DNA of 64,000 bases. Source: an uncultured Alphaproteobacteria bacterium (GTDB lineage: Bacteria > Pseudomonadota > Alphaproteobacteria > HIMB59 > GCA-002718135). The stretch spans positions 1-64,000 of the forward strand of contig CABYRE010000005.1 of assembly GCA_902521325.1 (NCBI GenBank), read 5' to 3'. The notes under the pieces were generated by a model. That model was not told the DNA's origin, did not search any database, and saw nothing but the letters and a program-made list of their open reading frames with translations. Below, piece after piece: positions 38,855 to 49,003 of the stretch (its first letter is position 1; each line of letters begins with the position of its first letter). A program made the translations under genes and the position numbers.

Positions 38855-40177
38855 ATGTTTACTACAAAAAAAAGGACCTTTAATCAACATGATAATGAAA
38901 AAGAGAGTTTTTATAAATTTTCAGCACCTAATTTTTCTAATCAAAGTAAATTAATTGAGAATATTTCAACTGATGTATGTATTATTGGAGGTGGTTTAAC
39001 AGGTATTTCTTCAGCATTAAATTTATCTAATCAAGGTTTATCAATAACTATTTTGGAAGCAAACAAAGTTGGATCTGGTGCCTCTGGTAGAAATGGTGGT
39101 CAACTAGGAATTGGTATGAGAAAAGATCAATTTTACTTAGAAAAAAAATTTGGTATTGAAAAAGCAAAATTTTTTTGGAAAGTTGGATTAGATGCTGTTT
39201 CAAATGTAGTTAATTTAATTGAAAAATACAAAATTGATTGTGCACTTAGACAAGGTGTTCTTCATGTAGGCAACACAAAAAAAGATTATAAATATTTTCA
39301 AGATGAAATTGAGCATATGCAGAAGAATTATAATTATAATAACTATGAATACTTTGACCACAATTCAATAAGAGATGAAGTTAATAGTGACAGATATTTT
39401 TCTGGAATGCTTTTAAAGGATTCTTATCATTTAAATCCATTAAAACTGACATACGGCTTAGCAGAACAGTGTTTGGCAAATGGTATAAATATATATGAAA
39501 ATTCTCCAGCTGATAAAATTGTTGATAATCAAAAAGAAGTTATAATCCACTCTGGAAAAAATATAATTAAAGCGAAGAAAGTAATTATTGGTTGCAATGG
39601 TTATCTTGACAATCTTTTAGGATCAAAGAGAAATTATTTTATGCCTATAAATAATTATATTATTGCAACAGAACCTCTCGGAAAATATCTAGCAAGTAAG
39701 TTAATCAAAAGAAATTGTGGCGTAATAGATTCTAGATTTATGATTGATTATTATAGATTTTCAGAAGACTATAGACTTCTTTTTGGAGGACCTGAAACAA
39801 TTACATCGCATTTTGTAAAAGATGCAAAGAGTTTTGTCTCTAAACGAATGTATAAAGTTTTTCCTGAATTAAAAAAATTTAAAATTGAATTTTCTTGGGG
39901 AGGTACCTTGGCAATATCAATTAATAGATTACCTATTTTTGGAACTATTATGAATCAAAAGTTATATTATGCTCATGCTTACTCTGGGCATGGGTTAGCT
40001 ATGAGTATTATGGGAGGAAAAATGGTAGCTGAAAAAATTTTAAATAAATCAAATAACTTTGATATGTTTGAGCAAATTAATCATTTTAAAATTCCGGGCG
40101 GCAACATATTTAGAAGACCATTGTATTCTTCTGCCATTATTTATTATAGGTTAATGGATTATTTAAATAGATTATAA
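38855..40177 (+). CDS. puuB: FAD-dependent oxidoreductase, gamma-glutamylputrescine oxidase-like
   Basis: DVCIIGGGLTGISSALNLSNQGLSITILEANKVGSGASGRNGGQLG; YYAHAYSGHGLAMSIMGGKMVAE; location next to puuA-like gene. Confidence 0.8.
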   Translation: MFTTKKRTFNQHDNEKESFYKFSAPNFSNQSKLIENISTDVCIIGGGLTGISSALNLSNQGLSITILEANKVGSGASGRNGGQLGIGMRKDQFYLEKKFGIEKAKFFWKVGLDAVSNVVNLIEKYKIDCALRQGVLHVGNTKKDYKYFQDEIEHMQKNYNYNNYEYFDHNSIRDEVNSDRYFSGMLLKDSYHLNPLKLTYGLAEQCLANGINIYENSPADKIVDNQKEVIIHSGKNIIKAKKVIIGCNGYLDNLLGSKRNYFMPINNYIIATEPLGKYLASKLIKRNCGVIDSRFMIDYYRFSEDYRLLFGGPETITSHFVKDAKSFVSKRMYKVFPELKKFKIEFSWGGTLAISINRLPIFGTIMNQKLYYAHAYSGHGLAMSIMGGKMVAEKILNKSNNFDMFEQINHFKIPGGNIFRRPLYSSAIIYYRLMDYLNRL

Positions 40178-41095
40178 TTATTTAATTGCTCTTCTTAATC
40201 TGTCATTTATAGTTTTGCCAAGCCCTTTATCAGGTATTTCTACTACAGCAATTTTTTTGCATCTACTTTGATCTAATTTATGAAGATAATGATAAAAATT
40301 TTTTGCTGCTTGATTTAAATTTTTTTTATTACTCAAATTTAAATTAATTATTTTAGACTTTAATTTATTATTTCCAAAATTTAATAAACCTTCATTTTTA
40401 AGTATTCTTTTAGCATTCATTCTTATTGGTTTTAAAGTTGAATAATGTTTTTTTAAATTGCCAGGAGAAATGGAGGATTTCTTTTTAATTTTTACTTTTG
40501 CATATTTATTTAGTTCTTCAACAGTGATGCTGCCATATCTTAATACTTCAATTTTATTATTGGTATCTATTTTAACAACTGTGGATTCTAGTCCATGAGA
40601 AGACTGTTTATCTTTTAAAACAAAAATTTTTTTTTCTAGAACCGGGTCGATATCCATAATATTCGTTACGGAAGTTCTTTCTGACAGATTAGCACTAGGA
40701 GCTGCAATAGGTAGGTCAAATAAAGTTATTAATTTTTTAGCTAATTTATTACTGGGAATTCTGCAGCCTACTAACGTTGATTTATTAGAGACTAATTTTG
40801 ATATTTTAGAATTTTTCTTTTTCTTTAATATTATTGTCAAAGGACCAGGCCAAAATTTTGAACCTAATTTTTTTTCAAATTCACTTAAAAAAAAATATTT
40901 TTCTATTTGTTTAATACTTTTAAAGTGACAGATAATTGGATTAATTCGTGGTCTTTTTTTTACTTTAAAAATAGATTTTACAGCCTCATCATTTGTTGCA
41001 TCTGCTCCAAGACCAAATACTGTTTCTGTGGGAAATATTACAAGTTCTCCACTGCTTAATAAATTTTTTGCAATATCTAACTTATTTTTTTTCAT
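40178..41095 (-). CDS. tsaC: L-threonylcarbamoyladenylate synthase (Sua5/YciO/YrdC family)
   Basis: GELVIFPTETVFGLGADATNDEAVKSIFKVKKRPRINPIICH; PIAAPSANLSERTSVT; SPGNLKKHYSTLKP (Sua5 linker). Confidence 0.9.
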   Translation of the reverse strand: MKKNKLDIAKNLLSSGELVIFPTETVFGLGADATNDEAVKSIFKVKKRPRINPIICHFKSIKQIEKYFFLSEFEKKLGSKFWPGPLTIILKKKKNSKISKLVSNKSTLVGCRIPSNKLAKKLITLFDLPIAAPSANLSERTSVTNIMDIDPVLEKKIFVLKDKQSSHGLESTVVKIDTNNKIEVLRYGSITVEELNKYAKVKIKKKSSISPGNLKKHYSTLKPIRMNAKRILKNEGLLNFGNNKLKSKIINLNLSNKKNLNQAAKNFYHYLHKLDQSRCKKIAVVEIPDKGLGKTINDRLRRAIK

Positions 41096-41152
41096 ATTTT
41101 TTTATAAAATGTTTCCATCTATCTTTAAAATAGTTATTATCAATACCTGTAT

Positions 41153-41785
41153 ATGGGAAAAGTTATAGCATTTTCGAATCAAAAAGGTGGTTCAGGTAAA
41201 TCGACTCTTTCAGCAAATTTATCAGTTTTGTGGAGCAATAGTGGATACAAAGTAGCTGTTATAGATGCTGATGCACAAAAAAGTCTATCATATTGGCTTG
41301 AAGCTAGAAAATCTTATTATGGTGAAGATGATATTGGAATAACTCAATTAAATTTTGATATAAGGAATTTAATAGATGAAATCAAAGCAATAAAAAGAAA
41401 ATACGATTTTATAATAATTGATAGCCCTCCATCTATAACTTTTGAAACAATGCAGGTTGTAAAAGCTTCTGATAAAGTATTTGTTCCAGTACAACCAAGT
41501 CCAGTAGATTTAATGGCTACACTGCCTTTTTTAAAAATTGCAAAACAAGAAAGAAAAAATCCAATAATTATTCTTAATAGAGTAATGCCAAGAGCAAAAT
41601 TAACTGACGCAATGATTTTGCGCTTAAGATATGCTGGTGCTAAAATTGCCCGCTCCCGACTGTCTAGCAAAGTATTATTTGCAGAAACATTCTCAGTTGG
41701 AAGAGGTGTAGTTGATATAAGTGTTACATCAGACGCTGCTAAAGAAATAATTAATGTTGGAAACGAAATTTTAAGAAATTTCTAA
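41153..41785 (+). CDS. ParA family ATPase
   Basis: VIAFSNQKGGSGKSTLSANLSVLW deviant Walker A; DFIIIDSPPSI; no ParB gene adjacent. Confidence 0.9.
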   Translation: MGKVIAFSNQKGGSGKSTLSANLSVLWSNSGYKVAVIDADAQKSLSYWLEARKSYYGEDDIGITQLNFDIRNLIDEIKAIKRKYDFIIIDSPPSITFETMQVVKASDKVFVPVQPSPVDLMATLPFLKIAKQERKNPIIILNRVMPRAKLTDAMILRLRYAGAKIARSRLSSKVLFAETFSVGRGVVDISVTSDAAKEIINVGNEILRNF

Positions 41786-41790
41786 CTTTA

Positions 41791-43089
41791 ATGTCTGATA
41801 TTACAACTGTTATACTTGCTGCAGGTAATAGTACAAGATTTAAAGCAAGTACATCAAAGCTTGTTTATCCATTATGTGGGTTACCAATTGTTTCACATAT
41901 TTTTAATATTGCAAAAAAAATATCAGGTAAAAATATATTAATTGTATCTAATGAGAAAAATAAAGAAGAATTAAAGTTAATATTAAATACCTCTAAGTTA
42001 GTTATTCAAAAAAAACAAAAAGGAACTGCTGATGCAATTGAGCAAGTTAAAAAATATGTAAAATCAAAAAATATTTTAATTTTATTTGGCGATACACCTT
42101 TAGTTGAAGTTAAAGATATAAGAAAACTAGTAAGTAAATTTAAAAAAAGTAAAGCTAGAGCTTCATTAATTGCATTTAATACTTCAGAACCATATGGTTA
42201 TGGTAGGTTATTATTAAATAATAACTATGTTGAAGAAATAATTGAGCAAATCAATTTAAAACCGGAACAAAAAAAAATCAATTTATGTAATTCTGGTATT
42301 TTGATAGCAAATACTAAATTATTATTTGATAATTTAAAAAATATTAAAGAAAATAAAATAAAAAAAGAAAGATATCTTCCTGATATATGCAAAATTTTTT
42401 CAAAAAAAAATATTCCTATCAATTATATTGAGTGCAACAAAGAAACAATGTTGGGCATAAATACATTGGATGATTTTAATGTTGTACAAAATATCTTGCA
42501 AAAAAAATACATAAAAAATTTTATAAAAAATGGAGTCAATTTTTTAAAACCCAATACTTGTTATTTAAGCTATGACACAAAAATTGAACCTAATGTTACA
42601 ATTGAAAGCAATGTTACAATCAAGGAAAAAACAATTATAAAAAAAGGTTCATTAATTAAAAGTAATTCATACTTAGAAGAGGTTACAATAGATGAAAATT
42701 CACATATTGGTCCAAGTGCTAGATTAAGACCAAAAACAAAAATTGGCAAAAAATCAAAGATTGGTAACTTTGTTGAAATTAAAAATTCGAAAATTGGAAA
42801 TAATGTTTCTATTGCTCATCTTTCATATGTTGGAGATTCAGAAATAGGAAACAATGTTAATATAGGTGCTGGCACAATAACTTGTAACTATGATGGAAAG
42901 AAAAAACACAAAACGATAATAAAAGATAATGTATTTATAGGTTCAAATACGTCACTTATTGCTCCAGTTGTAATTGAGTCTAAATCTAGAATTGGTGCAG
43001 GTAGTGTTATTACTAAAAATATTCCCAAAAATTCACTTGCTATTGAAAGATCGGCCTTAAAAATTCTAAGAAATAAAAGGTCTAAATAA
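41791..43089 (+). CDS. glmU: Bifunctional UDP-N-acetylglucosamine pyrophosphorylase / glucosamine-1-phosphate acetyltransferase
   Basis: VILAAGNSTRFKAS; hexapeptide repeats; ARLRPKTKIGKKSKIGNFVEIKNSKIG; AGTITCNYDGKKKHKTIIKDNVFIGSN. Confidence 0.93.
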   Translation: MSDITTVILAAGNSTRFKASTSKLVYPLCGLPIVSHIFNIAKKISGKNILIVSNEKNKEELKLILNTSKLVIQKKQKGTADAIEQVKKYVKSKNILILFGDTPLVEVKDIRKLVSKFKKSKARASLIAFNTSEPYGYGRLLLNNNYVEEIIEQINLKPEQKKINLCNSGILIANTKLLFDNLKNIKENKIKKERYLPDICKIFSKKNIPINYIECNKETMLGINTLDDFNVVQNILQKKYIKNFIKNGVNFLKPNTCYLSYDTKIEPNVTIESNVTIKEKTIIKKGSLIKSNSYLEEVTIDENSHIGPSARLRPKTKIGKKSKIGNFVEIKNSKIGNNVSIAHLSYVGDSEIGNNVNIGAGTITCNYDGKKKHKTIIKDNVFIGSNTSLIAPVVIESKSRIGAGSVITKNIPKNSLAIERSALKILRNKRSK

Positions 43090-43136
43090 TAAACCTTGTT
43101 TCAAAATATATTAGGGTTTATGAGCCTTTTCAAAAT

Positions 43137-44510
43137 ATGAACGATAAATGGTCACCCAATAGTTGGAGAAATAAAGATGCTCTTCATATGCCAAACTATC
43201 AGAATGAAGATCATCTAAAAAAAACTTTAAATGAAATCTCCAAATATCCACCTTTAGTTTTTGCTGGAGAAGCGAGACTATTAAAAAAGAAACTTGGAGA
43301 AGTTGCAAACGGAAATGCTTTTTTATTACAAGGTGGAGATTGTGCGGAAAGTTTTGCAGATTTTCATCCAGATAATATTAGAGATACATTTAAAGTTATT
43401 TTACAAATGGCTGTTGTTTTGACGTTTGGTGCTTCTTGCCCAATTGTAAAAGTAGGAAGAATTGCCGGACAATTTGCAAAGCCAAGATCATCTTCTACAG
43501 AAGTTATTAATAATTTAGAACTTGAGTCTTATAAAGGTGATATAATTAATGGGATCGACTTCAATAAAAAAGAAAGAGATCCTAATCCAGATAGATTGAT
43601 TCAAGCCTACAATCAGTCTGCATCAACACTTAATCTTTTAAGAGCTTTTTCTCAAGGCGGTTTTGCCAATTTAAATAAAATACATCAATGGAACCTAAAT
43701 TTTGTTAAAGGTGAGAATGCTACTAAATTTAGAGAGATATCTTCTAGAATTGACGAATGCTTATCTTTTATGGAAGCATGTGGAATAAATGGAAACAGTG
43801 TAAGACAATTAAATGAAACAGATTTCTTTACAAGTCATGAAGCTTTACTTCTTCAATATGAGGAAGCATTAACAAGAATAGATAGTACTTCAGGTAAGTG
43901 GTATGATGTTTCAGCTCACATGTTGTGGGTAGGTGACAGAACACGACAACTAGATGGAGCACATATTGAATTTTTAAGAGGTATTGAGAACCCTATAGGT
44001 ATTAAAGTGGGTCCAAGCACAAAGACAGAAGAACTATTAAAGATATTAGATGTATTGAATCCAAGTAATGAAGCTGGAAAAATAACGCTCATATGTAGAA
44101 TGGGTCATGAAAAAGTTACTGGAATACTTCCAAAAATAATTAGGTCAGTTAATTCAGCTGGTAAAAATGTTGTTTGGACTTGCGACCCCATGCATGGAAA
44201 TACTATAAAATCTAACACGGGTTTTAAAACTAGGCCATTAAAAGATATAATTTCTGAAATTCAACAATTTTTTCAAATTCACAGAAGTGAAGGAACATAT
44301 CCTGGCGGTGTTCATCTAGAAATGACTGGTCAAGATGTTACAGAATGTATGGGAGGTCTTCAAGAAATAACCGATGAAGATCTAAAAAATAGATACCATA
44401 CATACTGTGATCCGAGACTAAATGCCTCGCAGTCTCTAGAATTGGCTTTTTTACTATCAGATTTTTTAAAAGAAGAAAAATTGCTCTCAAAGCAATCTTC
44501 AAATTTATAA
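43137..44510 (+). CDS. Class II 3-deoxy-7-phosphoheptulonate (DAHP) synthase
   Basis: WSPNSWRNKDALHMPNY; LLQGGDCAESFADFHPDNIRDTF; GRIAGQFAKPRS; DPMHGNT; GGVHLEMTGQDVTECMGG. Confidence 0.95.
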   Translation: MNDKWSPNSWRNKDALHMPNYQNEDHLKKTLNEISKYPPLVFAGEARLLKKKLGEVANGNAFLLQGGDCAESFADFHPDNIRDTFKVILQMAVVLTFGASCPIVKVGRIAGQFAKPRSSSTEVINNLELESYKGDIINGIDFNKKERDPNPDRLIQAYNQSASTLNLLRAFSQGGFANLNKIHQWNLNFVKGENATKFREISSRIDECLSFMEACGINGNSVRQLNETDFFTSHEALLLQYEEALTRIDSTSGKWYDVSAHMLWVGDRTRQLDGAHIEFLRGIENPIGIKVGPSTKTEELLKILDVLNPSNEAGKITLICRMGHEKVTGILPKIIRSVNSAGKNVVWTCDPMHGNTIKSNTGFKTRPLKDIISEIQQFFQIHRSEGTYPGGVHLEMTGQDVTECMGGLQEITDEDLKNRYHTYCDPRLNASQSLELAFLLSDFLKEEKLLSKQSSNL

Positions 44511-44531
44511 TTTTATATTTATATAATACTC

Positions 44532-45272
44532 ATGAAAACAAAAGATAAAATTATATATATTTCTAATTGGATTAAAGAATATGCTATATCCATAAATAAA
44601 AATCCAACTACCCTAGTAATAGGAGTGTCAGGAGGAGTTGACTCAGCTCTTACTAGCACATTATGTGCTCGTACTGGTTTAAAAACCATAGCTGTTTCTA
44701 TGCCAATTAAACAAAATTCATCACAACATGATTTAAGTTTAAGACATTTAGAGTTTTTAGATCAAAATTACCCAAACGTAGAAATAAAAATAGTTGAGTT
44801 AGATAATGTTTTTAAAACTTTTCAAAACACGATGCAAAATTTTGATAGTGAGCTAGCTTTTGCAAATTCAAGATCTAGATTGAGAATGGTAACTCTATAT
44901 CAAATAGCTCAAAGTAATAATGGAATAGTTGTTGGTACTGGAAATAAAGTTGAAGATTTTGGTGTTGGATTTTATACAAAATATGGTGATGGAGGTGTAG
45001 ACATATCGCCAATAGCAGATTGTACTAAAACTGAGGTATGGGAATTAGCTGAAGAAATTGGGGTTATAAAAGATATTATTAGCGCAGCACCGACAGATGG
45101 TTTATGGGATGATAGTAGAAACGATGAAAGTCAGTTAGGTCTTTCATATAAACAATTAGAAGAAGCAATGGAAAATAAGTCTAGTGAATACTTCAGCAGA
45201 TACGAAGAAATTAGAAAGCCAAATCTTCATAAGATGAAACCAATTCCCGTTTGCGAAATTCCTAAAGAATAA
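44532..45272 (+). CDS. nadE: NAD+ synthase, ammonia-dependent type
   Basis: VIGVSGGVDSALTSTLCA P-loop; GTGNKVEDFGVGFYTKYGDGGVDISPIADCTKTEVWEL; no glutaminase domain (246 aa). Confidence 0.92.
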   Translation: MKTKDKIIYISNWIKEYAISINKNPTTLVIGVSGGVDSALTSTLCARTGLKTIAVSMPIKQNSSQHDLSLRHLEFLDQNYPNVEIKIVELDNVFKTFQNTMQNFDSELAFANSRSRLRMVTLYQIAQSNNGIVVGTGNKVEDFGVGFYTKYGDGGVDISPIADCTKTEVWELAEEIGVIKDIISAAPTDGLWDDSRNDESQLGLSYKQLEEAMENKSSEYFSRYEEIRKPNLHKMKPIPVCEIPKE

Positions 45273-45273
45273 T

Positions 45274-46608
45274 ATGAAGTGTAGGTTCGCTCCTAGCCCT
45301 ACAGGAAAAATACATATCGGTAATGCTAGATCAGCAATTTTGAATTGGATTTTTTGTCAAAAAAATCAAGGTGAATTTGTATTAAGAATTGATGATACTG
45401 ATGCCAATAGGAGTTCTAAAGAATTTGAGATAAGTATCAAAGATGATCTTAAATGGCTTGGATTAAATTGGAGTTACACTTTTAACCAGTCCTCTAGACA
45501 AGATATTTACAATGAGAAAATCCAAACTCTAAAACAAAAGAAAAGACTTTATCCATGTTTTGAAACAGAAGAGGAATTAGCTTTAAAGAAAAAATCTTTG
45601 TTATCATCTGGGAAACCGCCTATTTATGATAGATCATCATTAAATCTAAGTGATGAAGAAGTAGAAAAAAAAATAGAATCTGGAATTCAGCCCCATTGGA
45701 GATTCAAATTAGATCATGAAAATATTGGCTGGAAAGATATTATTAAAGGAGATGTTTCATTTGATGCAAAAAATTTGAGTGATCCTGTTTTAATTAGAGC
45801 TGATGGAACATTGTTATACCATTTACCTTCAGTCATTGATGATATTGAAGAAAAAATTACACATATTATTAGAGGGGAAGATCACATAGCTAATACCGCT
45901 TATCATATTCAAATTTTTAAGGCTCTTGAATCTTTTATTCCATCATTTGCTCATCATCCATTCTTAGTTGATGAAACTGGTAAGGGTTTTAGCAAAAGAC
46001 TTGGAAGTCTTTCAATTGAAAATTTTAGAGACGAAGGATACGAAAATATATCTTTACTTAATTATTTTCTTTTTATTGGTTCGAGCAGTAATATTGATCC
46101 AATCAAAGATTTAAATGAAATAGTAAAAAAATTTGATATTCAAAGCTTATCTAGATCTTCTGCTAAATTTTCAATTGAATCCCTAAGAAATCTTAATGAA
46201 AATACCATTAAATTATTTAGTTATAATGAGATTAATCATAAGTTAAAAAATATAAAATCTAATTTTCAAAAAGAGAGTTTTTGGCGGTTTATTAAAAACA
46301 ATATTTCATTTATTAATCAAGCTAAAGAATGGGAAGAAGTAATTACAAAAATAAATAATGCTAAAGATTTAAATATTGATGATAATTTTATTAATACGGC
46401 AGTTGATGAATTACCTGAGGATCCTTTTGATGAAACAACATGGGATCTTTGGACATCAAAAATTAACAAAAAAACTGGGCTTAAAGGAAAAGATTTATTT
46501 ATGCCTTTGAGGTTGATTTTGACAGGAAAATCTCATGGACCCGAATTAAAATATCTACTACCATTATTTGATAGAAACGGAATTTTGCAAAAACTTGGAA
46601 AAATCTAG
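45274..46608 (+). CDS. gltX: Glutamate--tRNA ligase
   Basis: RFAPSPTGKIHIGNARSAILNW HIGH motif; FSKRLGSLSIENF. Confidence 0.92.
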   Translation: MKCRFAPSPTGKIHIGNARSAILNWIFCQKNQGEFVLRIDDTDANRSSKEFEISIKDDLKWLGLNWSYTFNQSSRQDIYNEKIQTLKQKKRLYPCFETEEELALKKKSLLSSGKPPIYDRSSLNLSDEEVEKKIESGIQPHWRFKLDHENIGWKDIIKGDVSFDAKNLSDPVLIRADGTLLYHLPSVIDDIEEKITHIIRGEDHIANTAYHIQIFKALESFIPSFAHHPFLVDETGKGFSKRLGSLSIENFRDEGYENISLLNYFLFIGSSSNIDPIKDLNEIVKKFDIQSLSRSSAKFSIESLRNLNENTIKLFSYNEINHKLKNIKSNFQKESFWRFIKNNISFINQAKEWEEVITKINNAKDLNIDDNFINTAVDELPEDPFDETTWDLWTSKINKKTGLKGKDLFMPLRLILTGKSHGPELKYLLPLFDRNGILQKLGKI

Positions 46609-46646
46609 TAAATTTTAATTTATACTCTATTAGCGATCTAGTAATT

Positions 46647-48233
46647 ATGGAAGACAAAGTATATTTATTTGATACCACACTTAGAGATGGTCAGCAAACA
46701 ACAGGAGTTAATTTTTCTGTTAGTGATAAAATGAATATATCCCAACATCTTGATGATTTAGGAATAGATTACATTGAAGGCGGATGGCCGGGAGCAAATC
46801 CTACGGATAATGATTTTTTTTCAAGAAATACAAAATTTTCAAAAAGTAAATTGACTGCCTTTGGTATGACAAGAAGACCAGGTAGAAGTGCAGATAATGA
46901 TCCAGGATTAAATGCACTTATTAATTCAAGCGCAAGTTGTGTTTGTATTGTAGGTAAATCATCATCATTTCACGTAAAAAATGCTTTAGAAATATCTGAA
47001 GATGAAAATTTAAAAATGATCAGTGATAGTATTCAATCAATAAAAAATAAAAACAAAGAGCCAATTTTTGATGCAGAACATTTTTTTGATGGCTTTAAAG
47101 AAAATAAAGAGTTTGCATTGAATTGTATTAAAGCAGCGTATGAGGCTGGTGCAAGATGGGTTGTTCTTTGTGATACAAATGGGGGAACTCTTCCAGATGA
47201 AATTTACAATATTGTTTCAGAAGTAGTAAAGGACATACCAGGTCAAAATGTTGGTATACATGCTCACAATGATACTGATAATGCAGTTGCAAATGCATTA
47301 GCAGCTATTAATGCTGGAGCAAGACAGATACAGGGAACGATTAACGGTTTAGGAGAAAGATGTGGAAATACAAATTTAATTTCCTTAATTCCATCTTTGG
47401 TTTTAAAAACAAAATATAAAACAAATATTTCAAAAGATAAATTAAAAAATTTAATTCATATTTCTAGAACATTAAATGATATTCTTAACATGCCTTCAAG
47501 AAAAAATGCTCCTTATGTTGGAAATCATGCTTTCTCTCACAAAGGCGGATTGCATGCATCTGCAATAGAAAAAAACTCTTCAACTTATGAACATATTGAG
47601 CCAGAAATAGTTGGAAATTCTAGAAACGTCGTAATTTCTAATCAAGCTGGAAGATCGAATATATTAAATCAATTAAATAAGATTAATATTGATCTACCTA
47701 AAAATGAAATTAACAATATCTTAGAGATTATCAAAGAAAAAGAATCAGAAGGTTATTCATTTGATACTGCTTTAGCTAGTTTTGAATTATTAGTAAGACG
47801 TCACCTTGGTCATTTTGAGGATTTTTATAATTTAGAAAAATTTAGAGTCACAGATGAAAGAAGATGGAATGCTAAAGGTGAAATTGTTACTGAAGCAGAG
47901 GCTACAGTATTTTTAAAAGTTAAAGATTCAAATATGATGACAGTGGGTACTGGAAATGGTCCAGTAAATGCTATTGATAGTGCATTAAGAAAAGCTCTAA
48001 TTGATTATTATCCTAATCTCAAAGATTTAAAGTTAACTGATTACAAAGTTATGATTCTTTCTTCAGAAAAAGGCACTGGGGCTATCACAAGAGTTTTAAT
48101 TGAATCATCTGATTCTACTAATACACATTGGACAACTATTGGCGTATCTCCAAATATTATTGATGCATCTTATAGCGCTATTTTTGATAGCATTACTTTT
48201 AAGTTGTTTAATGATTCAAAGAATAAAAATTGA
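46647..48233 (+). CDS. cimA: Citramalate synthase
   Basis: LFDTTLRDGQQTTGVNFSVSDK; GGWPGANPTDNDFF; VGIHAHNDTDNAVANALAAINAGARQIQGTINGLGERCGN; C-terminal LeuA dimer/allosteric domain. Confidence 0.92.
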   Translation: MEDKVYLFDTTLRDGQQTTGVNFSVSDKMNISQHLDDLGIDYIEGGWPGANPTDNDFFSRNTKFSKSKLTAFGMTRRPGRSADNDPGLNALINSSASCVCIVGKSSSFHVKNALEISEDENLKMISDSIQSIKNKNKEPIFDAEHFFDGFKENKEFALNCIKAAYEAGARWVVLCDTNGGTLPDEIYNIVSEVVKDIPGQNVGIHAHNDTDNAVANALAAINAGARQIQGTINGLGERCGNTNLISLIPSLVLKTKYKTNISKDKLKNLIHISRTLNDILNMPSRKNAPYVGNHAFSHKGGLHASAIEKNSSTYEHIEPEIVGNSRNVVISNQAGRSNILNQLNKINIDLPKNEINNILEIIKEKESEGYSFDTALASFELLVRRHLGHFEDFYNLEKFRVTDERRWNAKGEIVTEAEATVFLKVKDSNMMTVGTGNGPVNAIDSALRKALIDYYPNLKDLKLTDYKVMILSSEKGTGAITRVLIESSDSTNTHWTTIGVSPNIIDASYSAIFDSITFKLFNDSKNKN

Positions 48234-48940
48234 CTTCAAAAAATCCAAGCATAATTTTAGTTAGACCTCAACTTCCTGAAAATATTGGAATGGTTGCTCG
48301 TGTAATGCACAACTTTGGTCTAAAAGATCTAATTGTTGTATCGCCAAGAAATAATTGGTTAAACAATAAATCAATAAATGCAGCAAAAAAAGCAACGAAA
48401 ATTATTAAGAATATTAAAGTTTATAATGATTTAGAAATTGCACTTTCTAACTTTTCTTATGTTGTGGCCACGACTAATAGAAAAAGATATTTGGAAAAAA
48501 ATTCTACTAACGATTTTAAATTCATTAAAAGAAAAATTATTGTTAATAAAAAAACAGCAATACTTTTTGGCCCTGAAAATTCAGGACTTTCAAATGAGGA
48601 TTTGAAATTATCTGATATTATTTTTACTATTGAAACAAGTAGTAAAAGTAATTCATTAAACCTTTCTCATGCAGTTACTATTTTAAGTCATAAATTATTT
48701 GAATTGAATAATTTTAAAATTACTAATTCAACTTCAATTGAAAAGGATAATATTAGTAAATATCAATTATCTAAATTCTTAAATTATATGATTGAGCAAC
48801 TTGAAAATAAAAAATTTTTTATTCCAAATGAAAAAAAAGAAAGCATGAAAAATAATATTTATAGCATTTTCACAAAAATACCTTTTAAGAAGAAAGAATT
48901 ACAGACTTTATGGGGAATTACAAAAAAACTTAATAAATAA
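48230..48940 (+). CDS. TrmH/TrmJ-type RNA methyltransferase (SPOUT)
   Basis: IILVRPQLPENIGMVARVMHNFGLKDLIVVSPR; FGPENSGLSNEDLKLSD; SNSLNLSHAV. Confidence 0.9.
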   Translation: MTSKNPSIILVRPQLPENIGMVARVMHNFGLKDLIVVSPRNNWLNNKSINAAKKATKIIKNIKVYNDLEIALSNFSYVVATTNRKRYLEKNSTNDFKFIKRKIIVNKKTAILFGPENSGLSNEDLKLSDIIFTIETSSKSNSLNLSHAVTILSHKLFELNNFKITNSTSIEKDNISKYQLSKFLNYMIEQLENKKFFIPNEKKESMKNNIYSIFTKIPFKKKELQTLWGITKKLNK

Positions 48941-48964
48941 GCCAAAAATTGATTATATTAAATT

Positions 48965-48992
48965 TGACATAGTACTTTAAATCACTATATAC
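48965..48992 (+). promoter_or_regulatory. Sigma70-type promoter for rpsD
   Basis: TTGACA (48965-48970) - N16 - TATATA (48987-48992), ATG of rpsD only 11 nt after the -10. Confidence 0.6.
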
Positions 48993-49003
48993 CCCTCATA
49001 ATA

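Noticed and set aside
43111-43308. 65-aa minus ORF opposite the start of DAHP synthase
   Set aside because: Antisense to a conserved N-terminus (WSPNSWRNKDALHMPNY); no independent support
45274-46608. KRLGS instead of KMSKS in gltX as an anomaly
   Set aside because: Variation of this motif (e.g. SKRLG) is common among bacterial GluRS proteins
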